DNA of 11,141 bases, from the NCBI GenBank assembly GCA_903880655.1, contig CAIRQE010000073.1:1-11141 (forward strand), written 5' to 3'. Of this stretch, positions 7,516 through 11,141 are shown piece by piece (within the stretch, counting starts at the first letter, position 1; the number at the start of each line of letters is the position of its first letter). Both the position numbers and the translations under genes were made by a program. The notes under the pieces are model-generated. The model saw only the letters and a program-made list of their open reading frames with translations. It ran no database searches and had not been told where the DNA came from. Source of the DNA: an uncultured bacterium. Lineage in GTDB: Bacteria > Patescibacteriota > Saccharimonadia > Saccharimonadales > CAIOMD01.

Positions 7516-7544
7516 TTGACAATTGTCAGAAAAACAGATAGAAT
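7516..7544 (+). promoter_or_regulatory. Promoter of rpsP with near-consensus boxes
   Basis: A perfect TTGACA (7516-7521), a 17-base spacer and TAGAAT (7539-7544), the strongest -35/-10 match in the window. Transcription should start near 7551 with a leader of about 45 bases. This separates rpsP transcription from the nusB-Nudix-rnc unit, whose last stop is only 6 bases upstream of the -35 box. Confidence 0.75.
7517..7528 (+). promoter_or_regulatory. Perfect 12-base palindrome over the rpsP -35 box (possible operator)
   Basis: TGACAATTGTCA is identical to its reverse complement and covers five of the six bases of the -35 box. A dimeric regulator bound here would block RNA polymerase. A second, interrupted repeat (GATAG 7537-7541 and CTATC 7548-7552) flanks the -10 box. 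About three perfect 12-base palindromes are expected by chance in a window this size, so only the position makes it notable. Confidence 0.3.
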
Positions 7545-7596
7545 AACCTATCAGAATATATAACAAGTTTAAGTGAAGAAAGACTAGACAAAAGAT

Positions 7597-8004
7597 ATGC
7601 TCGCAATCCGTATGCAACGTACTGGCCGTAAGGGTCACGCTCAATTCCGTGTCGTAGTACAAGACAGCCGACAGACACCATCAAGTGGTCGTGTTATTGC
7701 TGGACTTGGTAATTACAATCCACACACCAAAGAAACTAAAATTGATGCTGAAAAAGCAGCTTTCTACTTAAAGAATGGCGCTCAACCTTCTGATCGAGTT
7801 GCTGCAATCCTGAAAAAAGAAGGAGTTGAACTTCCTACGTGGGTAACCCTAGCTTCAGACAAGAAGCAGAAGACTATAAAGAATGCTGAAAAACTTCGTA
7901 AAAACAGACCTGTTGAAGAAGTAGCTGTCGAAGAACCTGTAGTTGAAGAAGCACAGGCTGAATCTGAAGAGCCCGCAGTAGTCGAAGAAACGCCCGAAGC
8001 GTAA
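7597..8004 (+). CDS. rpsP: 30S ribosomal protein S16 with an acidic C-terminal tail
   Basis: Small-subunit protein that binds 16S rRNA early in assembly. The core (about residues 1-85) opens with MLAIRMQRTGRKGHAQFRVVVQDSR, the classic S16 start, followed by GNYNPHTK and YLKNGAQPSDRVAAILKKEGV. Length is 135 residues against about 80-90 for many S16 proteins; the extra part, from about 105, is rich in Glu, Val and Pro with repeated VEE and EEP units. The ribosome-binding site is weak: a GAAGAA stretch (7575-7580) lies 16 bases before the ATG. It has its own promoter and a strong terminator 24 bases after the stop, so it is probably monocistronic. Confidence 0.96.
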   Translation: MLAIRMQRTGRKGHAQFRVVVQDSRQTPSSGRVIAGLGNYNPHTKETKIDAEKAAFYLKNGAQPSDRVAAILKKEGVELPTWVTLASDKKQKTIKNAEKLRKNRPVEEVAVEEPVVEEAQAESEEPAVVEETPEA

Positions 8005-8027
8005 AGCTTTACCTAAATTGATAAATT

Positions 8028-8055
8028 AAAACTCGAGCTTGACTCGAGTTTTTTT
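8028..8055 (+). terminator. Intrinsic terminator after rpsP
   Basis: A 10-base-pair stem, AAAACTCGAG (8028-8037) and CTCGAGTTTT (8043-8052), encloses the 5-base loop CTTGA and runs into a T-tract to 8055. The loop and right arm also contain TTGACT (8039-8044), a candidate -35 box for khpA. Confidence 0.9.
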
Positions 8056-8065
8056 ATTGTATACT
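8039..8065 (+). promoter_or_regulatory. Promoter of khpA, nested in the rpsP terminator
   Basis: TATACT (8060-8065) is the -10 box; TTGACT (8039-8044) is a possible -35 box, but the spacer is only 15 bases, shorter than ideal. Transcription would begin near 8072, giving a leader of about 27 bases that carries a good GAGGAG ribosome-binding site (8085-8090). Confidence 0.55.
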
Positions 8066-8098
8066 TAGAGTATTAACAGTAAATGAGGAGTTTCCAGC

Positions 8099-8497
8099 AT
8101 GTCCAATACAACCATAGATGTCCAATTTGTAGAATATATCGTAAAATCTTTAGTCGGTAATCCTGATGCGGTTCAAATTGAACGCAGAGTTGATGAAAAG
8201 GGAGTTCTACTTGAACTAACCGTAGATCCAGAAGATTTAGGTCGTGTCATAGGTAAAAGAGGTGCTACCGCTCAAAGTATTCGAACACTCTTAAGAGCTC
8301 TTGGAACAAAGAATGAGGCTCGTTATAATCTTAAGATTGTGGATAATGGCGTTGGAGAGCATGCGCGAGCTCCAAGAGAAGAAGGCGAGAGAGAAACATC
8401 TCATGCTGATAACTCATATGAAGAAAAAGAAACTCCTAGCAGTGTTGTGAGCGACACTCGAAGAGAGCTCGAAGAACTCGACGACCTAGACGTTTAA
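8099..8497 (+). CDS. khpA: KH-domain RNA-binding protein KhpA with a charged C-terminal extension
   Basis: A small RNA-binding protein of the KhpA (YlqC) family, usually found between rpsP and rimM or trmD. The KH domain occupies about residues 1-85; its nucleic-acid-binding GxxG loop is GKRG within LGRVIGKRGATAQSIRTLL. KhpA proteins are usually under 85 residues; this one has 132, and the last 45 are highly charged, acidic at the end (ELEELDDLDV), probably disordered. Its GAGGAG box sits 8 bases before the ATG, the clearest ribosome-binding site in this cluster. It is flanked on both sides by terminators, so it forms its own transcription unit. Confidence 0.9.
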   Translation: MSNTTIDVQFVEYIVKSLVGNPDAVQIERRVDEKGVLLELTVDPEDLGRVIGKRGATAQSIRTLLRALGTKNEARYNLKIVDNGVGEHARAPREEGERETSHADNSYEEKETPSSVVSDTRRELEELDDLDV

Positions 8498-8513
8498 TTG
8501 ATAGAAATAAAAT

Positions 8514-8546
8514 AAAAGACTACTCTCTTAGGAGTAGTCTTTTTTT
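8514..8546 (+). terminator. Intrinsic terminator after khpA
   Basis: A perfect 12-base-pair stem, AAAAGACTACTC (8514-8525) and GAGTAGTCTTTT (8532-8543), with the 6-base loop TCTTAG and a T-run through 8546. It ends 4 bases before the trmD -10 box. Confidence 0.93.
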
Positions 8547-8550
8547 GTTG

Positions 8551-8556
8551 TATACT
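8551..8556 (+). promoter_or_regulatory. -10 box TATACT for trmD, implying a leaderless transcript
   Basis: TATACT ends 9 bases before the trmD ATG (8566), so the leader would be about 0-3 bases. No Shine-Dalgarno box or convincing -35 box is present. The start codon 8545 used by the longest reading frame lies upstream of this box and is excluded. Confidence 0.65.
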
Positions 8557-8565
8557 TTCATAGAT

Positions 8566-9207
8566 ATGAAAATTCAAGTAATTACATTATTTCCCGATAT
8601 GTTTGGCGGTGTCTTTGGAGCGAGCATGCTCTGGAAAGCCCAAGATAAAGCTATCGTTGAACTCTCGGTAGTTGATTTACGCCAATTTGGAGTAGGTAAT
8701 AGAAAGACAGTTGACGATACTCCCTATGGGGGCGGAGATGGAATGCTACTTATGCCAGAACCACTTTTTGCTGCCGTAGAGCACTGCAAGAAATTATCAC
8801 CTGAGGCGAAAGTATTATTGATGACCCCCAGAGGGTTCGACTATACGCAAAAACATGCGCAGATTTATGCTGCTGCAAAGCAGGATCTTATTATTATTTG
8901 CGGAAGATATGAAGGCTATGACGAGCGTATCACGTCACTCGTAGATGATCAGGTTTGTATTGGTCACTATGTGCTTACTGGAGGAGAGGTTCCCGCTATG
9001 GTTGTCGTAGACAGTATTGTTCGATTACTTCCGGGAGTACTAGGCGGTGAGAAGAGTGCTGAGATAGAGAGTTTTAGTGATGGAGTTAATAGGGAGTTTC
9101 CTCAATACACCCGCCCTGAAGTTTTTAAGAATATGACCGTGCCTGATGTTTTATTGAGTGGAAACCATGCTGCAATAGAAAAATGGCGACAAGAAAACAG
9201 CAGATAG
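8566..9207 (+). CDS. trmD: tRNA (guanine-N1)-methyltransferase TrmD
   Basis: Methylates G37 of tRNAs with SAM, preventing +1 frameshifting. The SPOUT fold is clear: KIQVITLFPDMF at the start, DTPYGGGDGMLLMPEP (51-66), LLMTPRG (84-90), ICGRYEGYDERI (111-122), the SAM-binding knot GHYVLTGGEVPAMVVVDSIVRLLPGVLG (133-160), then ESFSDG with the probable catalytic aspartate (172) and PQYTRPE. The protein has 213 residues against 255 in E. coli; it ends at VPDVLLSGNHAAIEKWRQENSR, so the usual extra C-terminal helix is missing or shortened. The ATG at 8566 is chosen because the family starts at MKI and the -10 box precedes it. No rimM or rplS gene is adjacent. Confidence 0.96.
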   Translation: MKIQVITLFPDMFGGVFGASMLWKAQDKAIVELSVVDLRQFGVGNRKTVDDTPYGGGDGMLLMPEPLFAAVEHCKKLSPEAKVLLMTPRGFDYTQKHAQIYAAAKQDLIIICGRYEGYDERITSLVDDQVCIGHYVLTGGEVPAMVVVDSIVRLLPGVLGGEKSAEIESFSDGVNREFPQYTRPEVFKNMTVPDVLLSGNHAAIEKWRQENSR

Positions 9208-9211
9208 ATTT

Positions 9212-9220
9212 TGCTATACT
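9212..9220 (+). promoter_or_regulatory. Extended -10 promoter of the sodN-sodX operon
   Basis: TGC followed by TATACT (9215-9220) forms an extended -10 box starting 5 bases after the trmD stop. No recognisable -35 box lies 16-18 bases upstream, as is common when the TGn extension is present. Transcription should begin near 9227, with AAAGGAG (9232-9238) 8 bases before the sodN ATG. No metal-regulator operator is evident. Confidence 0.6.
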
Positions 9221-9246
9221 GTTAGTAATTTAAAGGAGTCCTCGAA

Positions 9247-9648
9247 ATGTTAAGAAATTTTTTAAAGCCTGTTTATGCACACTGCGATCTTCCTTGTGGT
9301 ATTTATGAAACTGATACAATGACTCACGCGGCGGCTACTTGCGCAAAGATGGTCGAGAAGATACTTTCATACGGAGAACTCGACTCTTTAGAGAAAAATA
9401 ATAATTTCGTTCGTGCTATACAAATAAAAGAAGAACATGCACAAAAAGTAAAGGATCAGCTATACATATTGTGGAGTGATTATTTTAAGCCGGAGCATTT
9501 AGAGAAATTTCCTGATTTGCATACTACGTTTTGGCAAACCATTAAACAGGCTAGTTCAGTCAAGCAGCATGTAAGTGAAGAAGAATGTCAAAAGCTTAGT
9601 ACTATGGTCGGCACAGTTGCAACTATGTTTGCAGATTCAAAAAAATAG
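9247..9648 (+). CDS. sodN: Nickel superoxide dismutase, with propeptide
   Basis: NiSOD converts superoxide to hydrogen peroxide and oxygen using one nickel ion held by the first six residues of the mature chain. The 133-residue precursor starts MLRNFLKPVYA, then HCDLPCGIY. Cleavage after A11 would expose His1, with Cys2 and Cys6 as nickel ligands and Asp3 and Tyr9 also kept; the mature chain would be 122 residues, near the usual 117. The second hallmark, LWSDYFKPEHLEKFPDLH, is present near 74-91. The rest is helical, as in the four-helix bundle that forms hexamers. A strong AAAGGAG box precedes the ATG. The next gene is its maturation protease, 7 bases downstream, confirming the assignment. 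The propeptide is short and is not a clear secretion signal, so the enzyme is probably cytoplasmic. Confidence 0.95.
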   Translation: MLRNFLKPVYAHCDLPCGIYETDTMTHAAATCAKMVEKILSYGELDSLEKNNNFVRAIQIKEEHAQKVKDQLYILWSDYFKPEHLEKFPDLHTTFWQTIKQASSVKQHVSEEECQKLSTMVGTVATMFADSKK

Positions 9649-9655
9649 GGCAGCT

Positions 9656-9937
9656 ATGCTTTTGGTTAGAAGGGTTGTAGGTGCATCTATGGAGCCATCT
9701 CTTTATGAGAAGAATATAGTTATTGCCTTCAGGAAAAAACCAAAAATAGGGGATATAGTAATAGTAAAAGTGGGTGACAGGGAAGTTATAAAAAGGGTAA
9801 CTAAAATTTCGCCCCCTGCCCTACTCTACTTACTTGGAGATAATGGACAAGAAAGTACGGATAGTAGAAGCTTCGGAGCTGTTCCCTGCTCTTCCCTTCT
9901 TGGTGTTGTAATTAAAACTTTTAAACTAAAGTGGTAA
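9656..9937 (+). CDS. sodX: Nickel-type superoxide dismutase maturation protease (S26 family)
   Basis: Predicted to remove the NiSOD propeptide so that the N-terminal histidine can bind nickel. The 93 residues carry the S26 elements: GASMEPS with nucleophile Ser11, DIVIVK, VIKRV with the general-base lysine at about 46, and the late box GDNGQESTDSRSFGAV. Unlike ordinary signal peptidases it has no hydrophobic N-terminal anchor, as expected for NiSOD proteases of about 90 residues. I choose the ATG at 9656 rather than an in-frame ATG at 9575: the family starts here, AGGG at 9647-9650 is 5 bases upstream, and the longer reading would overlap most of the 3' end of sodN. It is co-transcribed with sodN and ends within a terminator. 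Confidence 0.93.
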   Translation: MLLVRRVVGASMEPSLYEKNIVIAFRKKPKIGDIVIVKVGDREVIKRVTKISPPALLYLLGDNGQESTDSRSFGAVPCSSLLGVVIKTFKLKW

Positions 9938-9955
9938 AAAGCTACTTATTTTTTT
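9929..9955 (+). terminator. Intrinsic terminator of the sodN-sodX operon
   Basis: AAGTGGT (9929-9935) pairs with GCTACTT (9941-9947), allowing two G-U pairs, around a 5-base A loop, followed by a T-run to 9955. It overlaps the sodX stop codon and the last codons of the convergent gene. On the opposite strand the wobble pairs become mismatches, so it should work mainly on the plus strand. Confidence 0.65.
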
Positions 9956-10869
9956 AGTTTCATTGATAAGCCATGAAGAAGCGAACTAATCTGTTTCTCA
10001 TATCTTCGAACCCCAAGTCCTATAATTAGTAATAATATTGCGAGGATAGCTGTATCTTCCATTAGGCTATGAGTAATAATTGAAATCGCACTTCTAATCG
10101 CTGCAGTTTGATCTAGGTTTGATGTGCTCACGAAAGATGGTGCAGAATGTATCGCTACTACAAAAACCAATAAATGAATTGATGAATATATGTAAATATT
10201 GCCGAAAGTCTTTAATTTTCTCTTAGATAAAAAGACTGCAATGACTAAGGTTAATATCGGCAGTATAATGATTAATTTAGATACAAATACCAATTGCTGG
10301 TAATTGTGGCGTAGGTTATCGAGTTTTGAGGTATTGAATTTTATGACACCAGTTTTCGAAGATACGTTTAGCGAATCAGTAACTTCTGAGATACTTGTCT
10401 GATTAAGTTCTGTAACGGCAGAAAAAACAAGCGGATGGAAGTTGAGGGTAAGTCCAGATGAGTGAACATTCAGTTCTTTAATAGTAGCTTTATGAACGAA
10501 AGTTAGTGACTTTACGAAAACATTATAAAACTGATTACTAGAAATTAACTGATTGACGCCATTTTGAATTACCGGCTGCACTATAACTTTAATCCATTGA
10601 GGGTTGATTGTACTGAATTCGCTATTCCCGCTTAGGGCAGTAGTGAGATTGCTAACACTAACGTTATTAATAATTGTATTTGCGGCTGTTTCACTTGCGT
10701 ATTTTTGCACATTTGGATTTCTAGCAATTGGAGCAACTGTTTTAACAAAATTACTCGTATTCGTGAAAGTTAGAAGTAGCCATAGAAGAATTATGCATGG
10801 AACTCCGAGCAGGAAAGTAATAAATGCAAAAATAAATGAAGGCTTATTAGTAATAGTAATTTTTTTCAC
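9946..10869 (-). CDS. Four-span membrane protein of unknown function
   Basis: A 307-residue protein with hydrophobic spans at about 12-35, 195-215, 223-241 and 272-288. Between the first and second is an outer domain of about 160 residues, rich in Asn, Ser and Thr and mostly helical. The segment following the first span, TSNFVKTVAPIARNPNVQKYASE, resembles uncharacterised actinobacterial membrane proteins that have a similar APLAxxPxVQ motif; this is recalled from memory and not tested. The cytoplasmic tail is basic. The start is GTG (10867-10869); no nearby in-frame ATG exists. A TATACT -10 box (10884-10889) predicts a leader of roughly 7-8 bases. The gene converges on sodX. I assign no function. 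Confidence 0.72.
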   Translation of the reverse strand: MKKITITNKPSFIFAFITFLLGVPCIILLWLLLTFTNTSNFVKTVAPIARNPNVQKYASETAANTIINNVSVSNLTTALSGNSEFSTINPQWIKVIVQPVIQNGVNQLISSNQFYNVFVKSLTFVHKATIKELNVHSSGLTLNFHPLVFSAVTELNQTSISEVTDSLNVSSKTGVIKFNTSKLDNLRHNYQQLVFVSKLIIILPILTLVIAVFLSKRKLKTFGNIYIYSSIHLLVFVVAIHSAPSFVSTSNLDQTAAIRSAISIITHSLMEDTAILAILLLIIGLGVRRYEKQISSLLHGLSMKLKK

Positions 10870-10883
10870 TCTTTAAAGAATAG

Positions 10884-10889
10884 AGTATA
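10884..10889 (-). promoter_or_regulatory. -10 box TATACT of the minus-strand membrane-protein gene
   Basis: On the minus strand TATACT ends 14 bases before the GTG start, predicting a 5' leader of only about 7-8 bases. The weak AAAGA just before the GTG is the only possible ribosome-binding site. No -35 box is convincing. Confidence 0.5.
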
Positions 10890-10936
10890 TTGCCGGCGGT
10901 GACTATCTTTATGAGCTTAAAATTTTAGCTTATCCC

Positions 10937-10945
10937 TGTTATACT
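10937..10945 (+). promoter_or_regulatory. Extended -10 promoter of tRNA-Gln
   Basis: TGT then TATACT (10940-10945) ends 17 bases before the first base of the tRNA, leaving a precursor leader of about 10 bases. A poor -35 match, TTAAAA (10917-10922), sits at a 17-base spacing. Confidence 0.6.
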
Positions 10946-10962
10946 AGTTCGAGTTGAGCTAT

Positions 10963-11036
10963 TGGGAATTGGCCAAGCGGTAAGGCACTGGGTTCTGGTC
11001 CCAGGATCGGGGGTTCGAATCCCTCATTCCCAGCCA
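10963..11036 (+). tRNA. tRNA-Gln (anticodon CUG)
   Basis: A complete cloverleaf of 74 bases. The acceptor stem TGGGAAT (10963-10969) pairs fully with ATTCCCA (11026-11032), then G73 and a genome-encoded CCA (11034-11036). The D stem is GCC/GGC. The anticodon stem is CTGGG (10988-10992) and CCCAG (11000-11004) around the loop TTCTGGT, placing T33 before the anticodon CTG at 10995-10997, which reads CAG codons (Gln). The T stem GGGGG/CCCTC carries one G-U pair and the loop TTCGAAT. A CUG anticodon reads only CAG, so a tRNA-Gln with UUG should exist elsewhere in the genome to read CAA. Confidence 0.96.
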
Positions 11037-11044
11037 GATGCGAC

Positions 11045-11082
11045 AGCTCAAAATCAGACCCATGTGCTTATTTTGAGCTTTT
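11045..11082 (+). terminator. Probable terminator after tRNA-Gln
   Basis: AGCTCAAAAT (11045-11054) and ATTTTGAGCT (11070-11079) form a perfect 10-base-pair stem, with a 15-base loop and a short T-run to 11082. The loop is larger and the T-run shorter than in the khpA terminator, so confidence is moderate. Confidence 0.65.
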
Positions 11083-11102
11083 GCGTTTGTTAATTACTTT
11101 CC

Positions 11103-11119
11103 GACTGAGCATTTCAGTC
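11103..11119 (+). other. Short hairpin near the right edge
   Basis: GACTGA (11103-11108) and TCAGTC (11114-11119) flank the loop GCATT; CC and GG outside could extend the stem across a bulged A. No gene is visible from 11037 to the end. The hairpin might belong to a transcript that continues past the window, or it may be chance. Confidence 0.25.
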
Positions 11120-11141
11120 AGGTACATTTTCGGCTTTTGTC

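Noticed and set aside
9575..9655. N-terminal extension of the SodX protease
   Set aside because: It overlaps the end of sodN in another frame, matches nothing in the family, and a good ribosome-binding site sits before the ATG at 9656.
10604..10876. Plus-strand open frame opposite the membrane-protein gene
   Set aside because: Its hydrophobic product mirrors the hydrophobic codons of the minus-strand gene. The minus strand has the promoter and a coherent topology.
1..11141. CRISPR array, insertion sequence or phage genes
   Set aside because: I saw no regularly spaced direct repeats, transposase motifs or phage structural proteins. Every long open stretch is accounted for by the listed genes.

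Overview
The window reads as a stretch of chromosome from a small-genome, AT-rich bacterium of the Candidate Phyla Radiation (Patescibacteria), most likely Saccharibacteria (TM7). This is inference, based on dense packing with few-base gaps, short versions of housekeeping proteins (TrmD of 213 residues, L32 of 53 without zinc cysteines), and very short 5' leaders. TGA is used as an ordinary stop (the first gene and nusB), so the recoded TGA=Gly groups of the CPR (Gracilibacteria, Absconditabacteria) are unlikely.

Layout. Positions 1-2051 hold two consecutive peptidoglycan-precursor genes: a murF-type ligase cut by the window edge, then ddl, joined by an ATGA overlap. leuS (2087-4534) follows from its own promoter. 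A minus-strand pair (4537-5492) encodes two small single-span membrane proteins of unknown function, one with an SH3b-like outer domain. It is divergent from rpmF (5632-5793). Next comes a tight plus-strand run for RNA processing: nusB, a Nudix hydrolase and rnc (5849-7510), all overlapping. Then rpsP, khpA and trmD (7597-9207) are each separated by an intrinsic terminator and a new promoter. In many bacteria these genes form one operon, usually with rimM and rplS, which are absent here.

The most distinctive pair is at 9247-9937: a nickel superoxide dismutase (sodN) with a complete HCDLPCGIY nickel hook behind an 11-residue propeptide, followed 7 bases later by its dedicated S26-type maturation protease (sodX). 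It is followed by an overlapping terminator and a convergent four-span membrane protein (9946-10869, minus). The window closes with tRNA-Gln(CUG) and a likely terminator.

Regulation. A repeated TATACT -10 hexamer lies upstream of leuS, khpA, trmD, sodN, tRNA-Gln and the minus-strand membrane protein. For leuS, trmD and the minus-strand SH3b gene the -10 box is so close to the start codon that the transcripts should be leaderless. Where the longest reading frame starts earlier than the called gene (ddl, rpmF, trmD, sodX, the SH3b gene), promoter position, ribosome-binding site or family alignment sets the start.
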